The notes: generated by a model not told the origin, from the letters alone. A stretch of DNA of 64,000 bases from CAZMIL01 sp964566425 (GCA_964566425.1 CAZMIL010000001.1:1-64000), one strand, 5' to 3'. Shown: positions 16,729 through 25,782, counted from the stretch's first letter. Translations and numbers: made by a program.

Positions 16729-16737
16729 ATGATACCA
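16729..16737 (-). promoter_or_regulatory. Extended -10 of the solute-binding gene, on top of the divergent start codon
   Basis: On the minus strand TGGTATCAT ends 6 bases before the ATG at 16722. The same bases hold the ATG of the divergent VanW gene, so polymerase at this site and a ribosome or polymerase on the other strand share the DNA. Confidence 0.5.
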
Positions 16738-18138
16738 GATCAGGCTGAAAAATACGCTTGGCTTTTGCGAATTGTTATCGCTTTTATTGTAATCCTTTTT
16801 GTTGCGGGCGTGTTGTTTACCAACTATCTTATCCAACAAGAATCTAGCCTCGATACGCAAATTTATCCCAACATTTATATTGATAATTTGGCTGTCGGGA
16901 GAAAAACGCGACAACAAGCCCAACAGATGATAGACAAAAAATACTCTGCTTTAAATAAAGTTAAAGTCACTGTCCTGTTTAAAGAACAACCAATTGCTAC
17001 TTTTTCAGCTAGTGACTTAGGTCTACGTATTAATGCAGAAGAAACTGTCAATAAAGCTTATCTGATTGGAAGAACAAGCGACCTTTCAGCTCGTCTTTGG
17101 CAAAAGAGCAGCACTATTTTCAATTGGGGTAAGTTTAATTTAGACACATCCCTCGTTTATAATAAAAGCGACGTCAATGATTGGCTTGATCAGACGAAAC
17201 AACATTACAATATCCCTGCAAAAAATGCGCTGTTTGAATTTGCTAACGGTAAAGTGACTAGTTTCAGACCGGAAGAAAATGGAACACAAATTAAAACCGA
17301 ACAATTTAAACAAGATCTGGAAAAAGCTCTCTTTGGTCTTAAAGATGCTCCACAAAGCAAGCAAATTATTCTTCAAGAAACTGTTCTTAAGCCCGAAATT
17401 ACTCTCGCTAAAGCTAATCAGTTCGGAATTGAAGAGGAAATTGGTGAAGGACAGTCAAATTATAGCCGGTCTGCACCTGAAAGAATTCACAATATTGTTT
17501 TAGCAGCCTCAAGAATAAACGGGACATTAGTTCCTAAAGGTCAGGAATTTTCTTTTAATGCGACTGTCGGAGAAATTTCTAAATCAACCGGTTATGATGA
17601 GGCGTATATCATTCAAAATGGCAAAACAGTACTGGGTGACGGAGGAGGAGTTTGCCAGGTGTCGACAACTTTGTTTCGATCTGCACTTAACTCTGGCTTG
17701 CCGATTACTGCGCGAACAGCTCATGCCTATCGTGTCGGTTATTATGAAAATGACTCAAAGCCAGGGTTTGACGCCACAGTTTTTTCACCTTATGTAGATT
17801 TTCGTTTTAAAAATAACACTGGCGCCGCAATTCTGATTCAAACCGAAATAGATCAAGCCAACAGTATTCTGCGTTTTAAGTTCTACGGAAAAAAAGATGG
17901 AAGGACTGTATCGATCTCCAATGTTAGATTGTGGGATGTTCAACCTCCTCCTCCGGCTTCTTATCAAGACGACCCTACTCTGCCTAAAGGGACCATTAAA
18001 CAAGTGGATTTTGCGGCTTATGGAGGTAAGGCCGATTTCGATTACACTGTAACCTTAAACGGGCAGACCATTTTCCAAAAAGAATTTTATTCTGTTTATA
18101 AACCTTGGCAAGCAGTCTTCCTCGTCGGCCAAGGTTAA
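16729..18138 (+). CDS. VanW-family cell-wall protein with PG-binding domain
   Basis: The 469-residue protein has a transmembrane helix at about 10-32 and an outer part. Residues 45-230 contain a PG_binding_4-like region (YIDNLAVGRKTRQQAQQMI). The VanW domain begins near 250 with ERIHNIVLAASRINGTLV and carries GGGVCQVSTTLFRSA and ARTAHAYRVGYY. VanW proteins occur with vancomycin-resistance genes and in many Gram-positive and CPR envelopes; their activity is not well established, although the fold relates to L,D-transpeptidase-associated proteins. The ATG at 16729 is 6 bases from the divergent ATG at 16722, so the promoters overlap. An upstream extension to 16552 is antisense to that gene and is rejected. 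Confidence 0.88.
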   Translation: MIPDQAEKYAWLLRIVIAFIVILFVAGVLFTNYLIQQESSLDTQIYPNIYIDNLAVGRKTRQQAQQMIDKKYSALNKVKVTVLFKEQPIATFSASDLGLRINAEETVNKAYLIGRTSDLSARLWQKSSTIFNWGKFNLDTSLVYNKSDVNDWLDQTKQHYNIPAKNALFEFANGKVTSFRPEENGTQIKTEQFKQDLEKALFGLKDAPQSKQIILQETVLKPEITLAKANQFGIEEEIGEGQSNYSRSAPERIHNIVLAASRINGTLVPKGQEFSFNATVGEISKSTGYDEAYIIQNGKTVLGDGGGVCQVSTTLFRSALNSGLPITARTAHAYRVGYYENDSKPGFDATVFSPYVDFRFKNNTGAAILIQTEIDQANSILRFKFYGKKDGRTVSISNVRLWDVQPPPPASYQDDPTLPKGTIKQVDFAAYGGKADFDYTVTLNGQTIFQKEFYSVYKPWQAVFLVGQG

Positions 18139-18290
18139 CGAAAAATCAGCAATAGCACTCCAACAATAAGAAAAAAGAGCGTGGCAAGGACAATAACAAC
18201 CCATTGATAAGAAGTTAGCAAACTCTCTGTGGCCAGAATTAAAAAGTTTTTTAATCTAACAAAAGGGTCATTGCCTAGGTTGTCTGCCAT
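18135..18290 (-). CDS. 51-residue single-pass membrane protein
   Basis: A short frame, MADNLGNDPFVRLKNF and onward, has one strong transmembrane helix (residues 28-49, WVVIVLATLFFLIVGVLLL) and ends in FR. The ATG lies 2 bases after the stop of the acyltransferase gene on the same strand and the stop overlaps the VanW stop by 4 bases. This tight packing supports a real gene, the last of the glycan operon. The function is unknown; it might tether or regulate the glycosyltransferases. Confidence 0.65.
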   Translation of the reverse strand: MADNLGNDPFVRLKNFLILATESLLTSYQWVVIVLATLFFLIVGVLLLIFR

Positions 18291-18292
18291 GA

Positions 18293-18886
18293 TTATCTGA
18301 ATAAACGGGGGCGGCCGAGTCGATAGTTAAAATCTTTTGTTTTTCTCTCGCCAATTATTTTTGCCGGAATTCCCGCCACAATCGCGTATGGAGGAACATC
18401 TTTTGTCACTACTGCAGCAGCTGCAACTACAGCTCCTTTTCCAATCTTAACACCTGGCAGAATAATTACTCTTGGACCGATGAAAACATAATCGTCGATC
18501 TGAACATTTTTTGTTTTAGCCTTAAACTCAGGATCATGAACATCGTGCTCGGAGTTATAAATCATCACCTCGCTGGCAATATCGACATTGTCTCCTATCT
18601 TTAGCTCTCCCCTACCGTCCAAAACCGTTCCTTCGCCAATAATCGAATTTTGACCGATAATGATATGTCGAGGGTCGTAAAATCTAGCACCCATATGCAA
18701 CGTAGAACCACGGCCAATTTTTATCCCTCCCATCAAGTAGATTAGTTTTCTGAACCAATGTATAGGAACATAACCTGTCAAATGCAACAAGGCTATTTCT
18801 GTTTCTAAAATAATATTCCAAAGCCTGTTTAAAGACTTCTGCCAAACTTCTTCCGACGTTAAAGGTCTTCCCATTTTATCTTTCAT
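18293..18886 (-). CDS. Hexapeptide-repeat O-acyltransferase
   Basis: Left-handed beta-helix repeats run through residues 55-165 ([51 protein letters not shown]), followed by the family tail [18 protein letters not shown]. The histidine in YNSEHDVHD is in the position of the catalytic base of maltose/galactoside-type acetyltransferases. It probably acetylates a sugar of the glycan made by the two upstream glycosyltransferases. It overlaps the GT4 gene by 11 bases. At 197 residues it has an N-terminal helical extension of about 40 residues. Confidence 0.88.
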   Translation of the reverse strand: MKDKMGRPLTSEEVWQKSLNRLWNIILETEIALLHLTGYVPIHWFRKLIYLMGGIKIGRGSTLHMGARFYDPRHIIIGQNSIIGEGTVLDGRGELKIGDNVDIASEVMIYNSEHDVHDPEFKAKTKNVQIDDYVFIGPRVIILPGVKIGKGAVVAAAAVVTKDVPPYAIVAGIPAKIIGERKTKDFNYRLGRPRLFR

Positions 18887-19979
18887 TTATAGCTTTATTA
18901 TAAACTCCCAAAGTTTTTTTTGTCATCTCGGTAAAAGAATATCTTGGTAAGAGTTGTGAATAGTCAAATTTGCTTCTGTACTTCAACCATTCACTGAGCT
19001 TATTCTGGATATCGCTTACATCATTGGGATTAAAAGCCAAATATTGCTCACCAAGGATTTCTTGAAAAACATCGATCTTGGAGGCGACTATCGGTAAATC
19101 AAAATACATCGCTTCAACCAGCGGCAAACCAAAACCTTCTGATAGAGATGGATGAACCAGAGCTAAAGCATGTTTATAGAACCAAACAAAATCTCCCAGT
19201 TTAGGGTTGTTAAAAATAATTATCTTCTGATCCTGTCCCAATTTGTCAATCAACTGTCGTGTCTTGTTGGCAAAAAAATCATTTGGGCCCACAAGGATAA
19301 GTTGAAGATCAGGATTGAGAGTTGCAAACGCCAAGATAAGGTTCTCCACATTCTTATGAGGATAGAAATTGCTAACATAAAGTAAAAAAGGCTTGGCAAA
19401 TCGTTTACTCAAAGAAGCATTTTCTTTGACTGATAACAGTTCCCTATTTACTCCCTCATAAATGGGGGTAATTTTATTTGTAAATTGTCGACCAAAAATA
19501 TCACTAATCTGCCGTTTAACTGTATTGGTTGGAGTGATAATCTGATGGGCATTTCTGATTTGTGATCTGATAACAAAGCTGAAAGCTAAATGTTTTGAAT
19601 TATAAAATAGAGAATTTCTTGTTGAAGCTTTCCCGCTTTTGAAAAAAATTGGAGTGAGATCATGGATTGTCGCCACAAACGGCCTATGATACATCACCGG
19701 GTAGCTGAAATAAGTAAAGTGCATCAAGTCAAGCTTATCGCTGTTTATCGCTTGCCAAAATTCTGTCTGCTCGCCAAAAGTGTGCCAACGAGGATTGACA
19801 CTTCTTTTTATAAACTTTTTATCGGTAAAAGTAACTTTTTCACTATCTTCCTTTAGTAAGTAAACGTAAAAAGTAACCTCGCGGGGAGCAACTTTTTGTA
19901 AATTAAACAGGAAGTTGCGGAGATAGACCCCTACGCCTGTTTGCCAATATAACCTTGCATCAATCCCTATTTTCTTCAT
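18876..19979 (-). CDS. GT4-family glycosyltransferase
   Basis: This is a GT-B fold enzyme that transfers a sugar from an activated donor, probably to a surface glycan. The N-terminus has [20 protein letters not shown], and the C-terminal half has [19 protein letters not shown] and the donor-site signature [16 protein letters not shown] with the EX7E glutamates. It is 367 residues, normal for the family. Its ATG overlaps the stop of the upstream GT2 by 4 bases. Acceptor and donor cannot be read from sequence. Confidence 0.9.
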   Translation of the reverse strand: MKKIGIDARLYWQTGVGVYLRNFLFNLQKVAPREVTFYVYLLKEDSEKVTFTDKKFIKRSVNPRWHTFGEQTEFWQAINSDKLDLMHFTYFSYPVMYHRPFVATIHDLTPIFFKSGKASTRNSLFYNSKHLAFSFVIRSQIRNAHQIITPTNTVKRQISDIFGRQFTNKITPIYEGVNRELLSVKENASLSKRFAKPFLLYVSNFYPHKNVENLILAFATLNPDLQLILVGPNDFFANKTRQLIDKLGQDQKIIIFNNPKLGDFVWFYKHALALVHPSLSEGFGLPLVEAMYFDLPIVASKIDVFQEILGEQYLAFNPNDVSDIQNKLSEWLKYRSKFDYSQLLPRYSFTEMTKKTLGVYNKAINER

Positions 19980-20872
19980 CCCAATTTTTTTTTAAGCGAA
20001 ATCATAAAATAAATAAATTGATTGGTTAACCATGAGTTCTCTGCCGCATAGTGCTTCCGATAAAAATTACGCATCGCTTCGTAAAAATACTCCTTTGTTT
20101 GCTTACGAATTTGCCGATCGGCCTTGTTTAAACCACTAGCCCGCTTAAGGTGGAGAACTGTATACTTGGGATAATAAACGATTTTATAACCAGCCTCTTT
20201 TAGACGAAAAGACAAATCCAGATCTTCACCATAGAAAAAAAAATTTTTGTCATCAAAACCTTTTGCGGCAGCGATTGCTTTCTTGGTTAGGAGATAAAAA
20301 GCCCCGGAAGGAGAATCAATTTCATGAACTGTATCCAAATTAAGATGGGTCAGATGATATCCGCCGAAGATGCTCCCTAAACCAGGGATTTTCCCCAAGA
20401 TTTTCTCCAAACCTAAGAAATAACAAAAAGAATTCCAAATTGTGGGAAAACCCCGATGTGCAGCTTGATCTAATTTCCCATCCGGAAGAACAACTCTCAC
20501 GGTTAAGGCACCAACTTCAGGCCGCTCAACAAAATAAGTAAATAGTTTTGGGAAATCAATCTCCTCGATAATGGCATCGGAGTTAAGAAGAAGAATGTAG
20601 TTTCCCCTAGCGATCTTTATTCCCTGATTGTTTGCTTTCGGATAACCTAGATTTTGCCGATTAAAAATAGTTTTAACCTGAATCATCCCTTGGTTATATC
20701 TAGTTTGATATTGTTTAAGCATCTTGGGTGATTGATCGCTCGAAGCATTGTCGATAACGATTATCTCTGCTTGTAAACGATCTGCTTTGAGAGCAACCAG
20801 AAGAGCATCCAGGCACCGTTTAGTGATTGATTTAGTATTGTAAGAAGGGATTATCACTGAAAGATCAGTCAT
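19976..20872 (-). CDS. GT2-family glycosyltransferase (rhamnosyltransferase-like)
   Basis: This GT-A enzyme of about 298 residues has SVIIPSYNTKSITKRCLDAL at the N-terminus, the DNASSD and LLNSDAI (DxD-like) metal-binding segments, and FFFYGEDLDLSFRLKEAGYK near 225, the ED motif typical of rhamnosyl- and related transferases. No membrane segments are seen. ATG 20872 is chosen because TGATACAAT ends 8 bases upstream; the longer frame to 20890 crosses that promoter. It is first in the four-gene glycan operon running to 18135. Confidence 0.9.
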   Translation of the reverse strand: MTDLSVIIPSYNTKSITKRCLDALLVALKADRLQAEIIVIDNASSDQSPKMLKQYQTRYNQGMIQVKTIFNRQNLGYPKANNQGIKIARGNYILLLNSDAIIEEIDFPKLFTYFVERPEVGALTVRVVLPDGKLDQAAHRGFPTIWNSFCYFLGLEKILGKIPGLGSIFGGYHLTHLNLDTVHEIDSPSGAFYLLTKKAIAAAKGFDDKNFFFYGEDLDLSFRLKEAGYKIVYYPKYTVLHLKRASGLNKADRQIRKQTKEYFYEAMRNFYRKHYAAENSWLTNQFIYFMISLKKKLG

Positions 20873-20880
20873 ATAAGAGC

Positions 20881-20889
20881 ATTGTATCA
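20881..20889 (-). promoter_or_regulatory. Extended -10 promoter of the glycan operon
   Basis: On the minus strand TGATACAAT ends 8 bases before the ATG at 20872. It separates the glycan operon from the ribosomal genes directly upstream. Confidence 0.55.
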
Positions 20890-20895
20890 ACTTGC

Positions 20896-21321
20896 TTAAC
20901 GCTTTGGAGATTGTTTTTGTTTTCTGGCTTTGCCCCCCCTACCTACTTTTCGTCGTTCTTTAACCCTTGCGTCGCGAGTCAACAAGCCTGCTTTTTTCAA
21001 GGTACTCCTATATTGATTTTTATCAATCTTTTCCAACGCTCTGGCCAAACCGTGAACAATCGCTTCCAATTGACCCGTTTTCCCGCCTCCTTTAACTACT
21101 ATCGAAACGGCAAACCGCTTATCATTTTCGGTAAGGCGCAGAGGAACAAAATAATCGTCGGCTTTCACATGTTTACTATTGACGACCATCTCGCCCTTTT
21201 TGACGTTGACGCCTTTTAGGCTGATCGAACCCGCTTTCTCAGGCAGATACAATCTCACTCTGGCAACTGCTGATTTTCTTCGTCCTATAGCTTCGTAGTA
21301 TTGAGTAGTTTTTTTTGCCAT
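20896..21321 (-). CDS. rpsI: 30S ribosomal protein S9
   Basis: S9 reaches the P-site tRNA with its C-terminal tail. The N-terminal YYEAIGRRKSAVARVRLY is the family signature and the tail ends in a Lys/Arg run (GKARKQKQSPKR). It has 141 residues. It follows rplM by 3 bases, the standard L13-S9 pair, and is the last ribosomal gene of the superoperon. A separate promoter for the glycan genes begins inside the gap after it. Confidence 0.95.
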   Translation of the reverse strand: MAKKTTQYYEAIGRRKSAVARVRLYLPEKAGSISLKGVNVKKGEMVVNSKHVKADDYFVPLRLTENDKRFAVSIVVKGGGKTGQLEAIVHGLARALEKIDKNQYRSTLKKAGLLTRDARVKERRKVGRGGKARKQKQSPKR

Positions 21322-21324
21322 AAA

Positions 21325-21756
21325 TTATTGTTTAAATTTTGCCTGATAAGGATGATTACTATCAACAAAAACATAGAGTCTGGTTAACCTGCGGGCGCGC
21401 AATTTGTTTTTAGGTAACATCCCCGAAACTGCATGGCGAATAATCTCAGCAGGATTTTTACTCATCACTTCCGTAAACGTTTTAGTTTTCTGGCCGCCTG
21501 GGTAGCCTGAATATCTGGAATAAGTTTTGGTTTGAAATTTCTTGCCGGTCAACTTAACCTTACCGGCATTGATCACAACCACATAATCTCCCATATCTAA
21601 ATAAGGAGCATAATTAACTTTGTGTTTCCCTTGCAAGAATTTAACAATTTCCGAGGTGGATCTGCCTAAAATCTGTTTATCTAAATCAACCAAGTGCCAA
21701 TTGCGAACAATATCTTTAGCTTTTTGAGCTTGTGTTGATGGGGTAAGTTTTGTCAT
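21325..21756 (-). CDS. rplM: 50S ribosomal protein L13
   Basis: L13 is an early-assembly 23S rRNA binding protein. VRNWHLVDLDKQILGRSTSEI, DYVVVINAGKVKLTGKK and the SGMLPKNKLRARRLTRLYVF segment mark the family. It has 143 residues. Its ATG overlaps the last base of the rplQ stop, so it is translationally coupled to L17. Confidence 0.96.
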   Translation of the reverse strand: MTKLTPSTQAQKAKDIVRNWHLVDLDKQILGRSTSEIVKFLQGKHKVNYAPYLDMGDYVVVINAGKVKLTGKKFQTKTYSRYSGYPGGQKTKTFTEVMSKNPAEIIRHAVSGMLPKNKLRARRLTRLYVFVDSNHPYQAKFKQ

Positions 21757-22250
21757 TATTTTTTGCTTTGTTTACTGGTGCTTTTAACTTGTTTAGAAAG
21801 TTTTTTTTTCTCTGGCTCGGTAGTCTTGGTGGCGGCCGCCTCCTTTTTAACTTCTTCTTTCTTGGCAGGTTTTTTTATTGGTTTTTCAATCACCACCGGC
21901 AGACTCCATTGCAATCGCGCAACAAACGCACCATCAGAATCTCTTTGTGTAAGATTGATTAGAGTTGTGAATCCACTGACTCTTTCCTTAAAAACGGGGG
22001 CGACACTTTTCAATAACAGCTCTTCGCTGTGCTTATCTGCCAATCTCTTTGTTAATAATCGTCTGGCGGCTTGAGATTCTTTTTTAGCCAAATGGACCAG
22101 CTTTTCAACCTCGCGCTTGACCAACTTAACTTTTTTCTCGGTTGAAGTTAATCTTCCGTGTTCAACAAAATTCCTGAGTAGTTTGCGCGTCAACATTTTA
22201 TTGGCATCGCTACCATATTTAAATTTTGTGCTTTTCACTCTGTGCCTCAT
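21756..22250 (-). CDS. rplQ: 50S ribosomal protein L17 with Lys-rich C-terminal tail
   Basis: L17 lies near the peptide exit tunnel. The core (residues 1-112) has MRHRVKSTKFKYGSDANKML and GRLTSTEKKVKLVK. Beyond the normal length of about 115 there is a 50-residue tail of Lys, Glu, Ala and Pro (KPIKKPAKKEEVKKE and onward), which probably threads through rRNA. It follows rpoA by 19 bases, as in the classical alpha operon. Confidence 0.95.
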   Translation of the reverse strand: MRHRVKSTKFKYGSDANKMLTRKLLRNFVEHGRLTSTEKKVKLVKREVEKLVHLAKKESQAARRLLTKRLADKHSEELLLKSVAPVFKERVSGFTTLINLTQRDSDGAFVARLQWSLPVVIEKPIKKPAKKEEVKKEAAATKTTEPEKKKLSKQVKSTSKQSKK

Positions 22251-22269
22251 AAACTCAGGAGAATGATTT

Positions 22270-23193
22270 TTAATCGATGGTTATCCCCATCTTTTTCAGC
22301 TCATCTTCAATCAGAAAAAAAGATTTTTTTCCCAAACCCTTAACGCTGATGAGCTTATCCTTACCAACCTTAACCAAGTCGGCAATGGTTTCGATATTTT
22401 CCCGCAGGAGTGCGTTAATCACTCTTGAAGGAAGATTCAGCTCGTCAATAATGATGTCTTTGAGCTTTTGATCGATCTCTTTCATTCCCTCTTCAGTTTC
22501 CTTGCTGGACTCGGCCTTAGCTTGAGGATCTTTACTGGAAAGGACATGAGTAAAGTGTGTCTGCAAAATTGCAGAAGCTTGTTTGACGGCCTCTTCCGGG
22601 GTAATCGTTGCATCAGTCCACACCTCAAGGACGAGTCGATCAAAATTAGTCTTTCTCCCTACCCGAGCTTCCTCGATCTTGAAATTAACCTTTCTTACTG
22701 GAGAGAAATAGGCATCCAGAGTGATATATCCCGACTCTTTGTTTTCAATTTCATCTTTGGAAATGCTGCCAACTCCAGTCTCGACGATCGCATCAACCTC
22801 CAGCTTGATTTTATCGTCAGTTATTTGAGCTAAGTAAACCTCGGGGTTGACAACATTAACTTCCCCCTCGACGTCTTTACCGCTAATCTTCTTAGCCCCT
22901 TTAGCTTCAAGATGAAGCTTGAATCTGCCGTCGCCGGGTGTTTTAAACCTTAACTGTTGAAGATTTAAAATTAACTCCAGCACAGATTCTTTTACTCCTT
23001 TAAGAGTGCTAAAAAGGTGCGGTGCTCCATTAATTTTAATCTGTGTAATGGCTGCACCTTTCAAGGAAGAGAGCAAAGTTCTGCGTAAAGCATTGCCCAT
23101 GCTATTCCCGAAACTCAAAGGCAAAGGTTCGAGAATAAATTGTGTATAAGCTTGACCCTCATCGGTCTTTTTGGTGAAAAATTTTGGTTCCAT
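22270..23193 (-). CDS. rpoA: DNA-directed RNA polymerase alpha subunit
   Basis: The alpha dimer starts RNA polymerase assembly and contacts upstream promoter DNA. The N-terminal assembly domain has YTQFILEPLPLSFGNSMGNALRRTLL; the C-terminal domain has LPSRVINALLRENIETIADLVKVG and ends with a helix-hairpin-helix. It has 307 residues, slightly shorter than E. coli. An intact C-terminal domain means UP-element or activator contacts are possible here. It follows rpsD by 26 bases and may have an AT-rich start region. Confidence 0.96.
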   Translation of the reverse strand: MEPKFFTKKTDEGQAYTQFILEPLPLSFGNSMGNALRRTLLSSLKGAAITQIKINGAPHLFSTLKGVKESVLELILNLQQLRFKTPGDGRFKLHLEAKGAKKISGKDVEGEVNVVNPEVYLAQITDDKIKLEVDAIVETGVGSISKDEIENKESGYITLDAYFSPVRKVNFKIEEARVGRKTNFDRLVLEVWTDATITPEEAVKQASAILQTHFTHVLSSKDPQAKAESSKETEEGMKEIDQKLKDIIIDELNLPSRVINALLRENIETIADLVKVGKDKLISVKGLGKKSFFLIEDELKKMGITID

Positions 23194-23219
23194 TATAAAA
23201 AAATAAAATTATAATTAAA

Positions 23220-23840
23220 TTAACGGGAATAATACTCGATAACTGATCGTAAATTGACTTGTTTTTCGATATCCTCATTATCCGGGTCGGCAACTATTTT
23301 ACCTTGTGAATCTCTTCTTGACAACCACTTTGGGATAATCACATCTTTGTTGGCTATGCTTGTTTCAATTGCCGGAATTTTTTTCACTTGCTCATTTGCG
23401 AAACCGATAGAATCATTGACAGAAACATGATATGAGGCAATATTAACTATTTTTTCATTGACTTTGATATGACGATGGCTGACTAGTTGTCTTGCGCTTG
23501 GTCTGGTGGGAGCGAAGCCGAGGCGATAAATAACATTATCTAACCTTTTTTCCAGTTGACGACTGAGATTAACTGCAGTATTTCCTCTAGTCTGTGTCGC
23601 CTTATCAAAATATTTTTTCAATTGTGATTCGGTAACTCCAAAAAGGAATCTTAACTTTTGTTTTTCACGCAATTGTCTTGAACGTTCTGATCGCTTGCGT
23701 TTGCTTTTAGTTCCATGCTGCCCTGGAAGTACGTTTAATTTACGCAATAACGAGGCGTGGCTTTTTGAACCGGGCGTTTTCAGACCGAGATCGATTCCCT
23801 CTCGGCGTGCTTGCTTGTTTTTAGGTTGAATAATTCTCAT
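23220..23840 (-). CDS. rpsD: 30S ribosomal protein S4
   Basis: S4 is a primary 16S rRNA binder. The S4 RNA-binding domain is at residues 95-160 (RLDNVIYRLGFAPTRPSARQ, VSHRHIKVNEKIVNI). At 206 residues it is full length. The N-terminal region has no zinc-finger cysteines. It sits in the usual place between rpsK and rpoA; in E. coli S4 represses this operon, but I see no matching pseudoknot here. Confidence 0.96.
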   Translation of the reverse strand: MRIIQPKNKQARREGIDLGLKTPGSKSHASLLRKLNVLPGQHGTKSKRKRSERSRQLREKQKLRFLFGVTESQLKKYFDKATQTRGNTAVNLSRQLEKRLDNVIYRLGFAPTRPSARQLVSHRHIKVNEKIVNIASYHVSVNDSIGFANEQVKKIPAIETSIANKDVIIPKWLSRRDSQGKIVADPDNEDIEKQVNLRSVIEYYSR

Positions 23841-23843
23841 GGT

Positions 23844-24218
23844 TTAAACTCTTCTAATTTTTGGTGGCCGTACCCCATTGTGGGGAATTGGCGTAATATC
23901 GGTAATTTTACTGATTTCGATGTTTGAACTCTTAATGACGCGCAGAGACGCCTCACGACCCGGGCCGATCCCTTTGATATAAACGGCCGCCTCCTTAAAA
24001 TTATGCACACCAATGGCTTTTTTCAGCGTAGCTTCGGTGGTAATCGTCGCTGCATAAGGAGTCGATTTTCTGGTTCCGGAAAAACCATACATCCCGCATG
24101 ACCCCAGAACTATCGGATGGCCTTTTTCATCGGTGACTGTCACCAAAGTGTTATTAAAGGTCGCAGTGACATAAATTCTCCCTTTTTCAATCGTTTTAAT
24201 TGTTGGTTTTTTTGCCAT
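23844..24218 (-). CDS. rpsK: 30S ribosomal protein S11
   Basis: S11 is on the platform of the small subunit. GRIYVTATFNNTLVTVTDEK, STPYAATITTEA, KGIGPGREASLRV and the C-terminal ITDITPIPHNGVRPPKIRRV are family signatures. It has 124 residues. It is 3 bases from rpsD and 8 from rpsM. Confidence 0.97.
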   Translation of the reverse strand: MAKKPTIKTIEKGRIYVTATFNNTLVTVTDEKGHPIVLGSCGMYGFSGTRKSTPYAATITTEATLKKAIGVHNFKEAAVYIKGIGPGREASLRVIKSSNIEISKITDITPIPHNGVRPPKIRRV

Positions 24219-24226
24219 AATTATTT

Positions 24227-24643
24227 TTAACTCTTAGTTTCGGTTTGTTTTGCCTGTTCCATTTTCGCCCAAGTTTCTTTTTTGAGAGCACCTACGGTCT
24301 TACGTTTACCCCTCTTTGTGCGGGCGTTTGATCTGGTACGCTGGCCTCTGACTGGTAAACCCCTCATATGTCTTACCCCACGATAAGTTCCAATCTCTTT
24401 ATGACGTTTGATGTTTTTATTGATTTGTTCGCGCAATTCACCTTCAACCAAATAATTTTTCTCAATTGCCTGAATAATTTTTTTCAGATCTTCCTCACTT
24501 AAGTCACTCATTTTTTTATGTTTATCTACTCCCGTTTGCTCCAAAATCTGCGCTGCTCTCCTCCAACCGAGTCCATAAAAAAGAGTCAAAGCGTACTCGA
24601 CCCTTTTTTCATCCGGTAAATTTAAACCTAAAAGTCTAACCAT
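24227..24643 (-). CDS. rpsM: 30S ribosomal protein S13
   Basis: S13 contacts the P-site tRNA and the inter-subunit bridge. It has LLGLNLPDEKRVEYALTLFYGLG, then IGTYRGVRHMRGLPVRGQRT and RSNARTKRGKRKTVG. It has 138 residues, with a short Lys/Gln-rich end. It follows rpmJ by 6 bases. Confidence 0.96.
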   Translation of the reverse strand: MVRLLGLNLPDEKRVEYALTLFYGLGWRRAAQILEQTGVDKHKKMSDLSEEDLKKIIQAIEKNYLVEGELREQINKNIKRHKEIGTYRGVRHMRGLPVRGQRTRSNARTKRGKRKTVGALKKETWAKMEQAKQTETKS

Positions 24644-24649
24644 AAATTT

Positions 24650-24763
24650 TCATCCTTGTCTCTGTTTGTGTTTGGGGTTTGAACAAACAATATACAACAC
24701 GCCTTTGCGCTTAACTAATTTACATTTGGGACAAATTTTTTTAATTGATGATTTAACCTTCAC
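24650..24763 (-). CDS. rpmJ: 50S ribosomal protein L36
   Basis: This 37-residue zinc-ribbon protein starts with [21 protein letters not shown], then [12 protein letters not shown]. The C-x2-C, C and H ligands of L36 are present. It lies 4 bases after infA and 6 bases before rpsM, the classical alpha-operon place. It is easily missed because of its length and GTG start. Its stop is TGA, so TGA is a stop codon in this organism. Confidence 0.93.
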   Translation of the reverse strand: MKVKSSIKKICPKCKLVKRKGVLYIVCSNPKHKQRQG

Positions 24764-24767
24764 TTGT

Positions 24768-24983
24768 TTAGATCCGATAAACTATTCTTCCTCGTTGTAA
24801 ATCGTACGGGGTAAGCTCAACTCTGACTTTATCTCCCGGCAAGATCTTGATGTAATGCTTGCGCATTTTGCCGGATAAATAACACAATAATATCTTATCA
24901 GAATCGGCTAATTTCACCTTGAATAACGTATTTGGCAAGTTCTCGACGACTTCGCCCTCAACCACCATTACGTTATCTTTCAT
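24768..24983 (-). CDS. infA: Translation initiation factor IF-1
   Basis: IF-1 is an OB-fold protein that blocks the A site during initiation. It has [40 protein letters not shown] and [14 protein letters not shown]. It has 71 residues, the standard length. An extended -10 box (TGATAAAAT) ends 9 bases before its ATG, so the alpha-operon segment from infA to rpsI can be transcribed apart from secY-adk-map. Confidence 0.96.
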   Translation of the reverse strand: MKDNVMVVEGEVVENLPNTLFKVKLADSDKILLCYLSGKMRKHYIKILPGDKVRVELTPYDLQRGRIVYRI

Positions 24984-24992
24984 AAGTTATAT

Positions 24993-25001
24993 ATTTTATC
25001 A
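24993..25001 (-). promoter_or_regulatory. Extended -10 promoter of infA and the alpha operon
   Basis: On the minus strand TGATAAAAT (25001-24993) ends 9 bases before the infA ATG at 24983, in the 46-base gap after map. Confidence 0.55.
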
Positions 25002-25029
25002 TATGTTTGATCTAAATTGAACTGGAAAA

Positions 25030-25782
25030 TCAGGTAAGCAGCTTAGATCCATTAGCGGTAATGGCAATCGTATGTTCAAAGCAAGCCGCAAAGCTACCAT
25101 CGGCGCTTGTAGTTGACCATTCACTATCTTTTTCATAGACGATTTTTTCACTGCTTTGAGAATAGATTACCTCAACTGCAATTACCAAGCCGGGACGCAT
25201 ACGATAGGTTTCGTCTATTGATCTTTCTAGAAACTGAAGAACAAAAGGGTCTTCGTGCAAATCACGGCCGATTCCATGACCAGTTAAATTCTTTAAGATC
25301 TTATACCCGTTAACTTCTATTCCCTTTTGAATTACTTGGGAAATTTGTCCAAGGTAATTACCATTTTTAACCTGTTTAAGAGCTTCGTCTAGAGTTTCTT
25401 TCCCTACCTCCAAAAACCTTTGTATTTCTTTGTCTGGGTTCTTGCCAACGATAAATGTGGTCGAAAAATCAGTATGAAAACCTTGAAGATATAGGCCCGT
25501 ATCAATAGTTAAAATATCTCCGTTCTTGAGGGCTCTTTTCCCCGGAGGGGTGTGGACAGCCTGCTCATTGACCGGCAAGCAAGTTGCCCAATAATAGTTA
25601 GGCACACGTTTGAACCCTGCCTCGCCTCCTTCCCTAATGATTAATTCATCCGCCCACTGATCCACCTCTGCCGTAGTCACTCCAGGTTTTACTTTTGGTA
25701 GTAATCTTCTAATCACTCTGCGTAAACGCTTGCCAGCCTCTGCCATGATGGCGATTTCTCTCGGAGATTTCAACTTAATCAT
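25030..25782 (-). CDS. map: Methionine aminopeptidase, type I
   Basis: It removes the initiator methionine from new proteins. The pita-bread fold metal ligands are visible: D in LTIDTGLYLQGFHTDFSTTF (two Asp), H in GHGIGRDLHEDPFV, E in VIAVEVIYS and E in FEHTIAI. It is 250 residues, matching bacterial type I enzymes without an N-terminal zinc domain. The ATG overlaps the adk stop by 4 bases, in the usual secY-adk-map order. Confidence 0.95.
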   Translation of the reverse strand: MIKLKSPREIAIMAEAGKRLRRVIRRLLPKVKPGVTTAEVDQWADELIIREGGEAGFKRVPNYYWATCLPVNEQAVHTPPGKRALKNGDILTIDTGLYLQGFHTDFSTTFIVGKNPDKEIQRFLEVGKETLDEALKQVKNGNYLGQISQVIQKGIEVNGYKILKNLTGHGIGRDLHEDPFVLQFLERSIDETYRMRPGLVIAVEVIYSQSSEKIVYEKDSEWSTTSADGSFAACFEHTIAITANGSKLLT

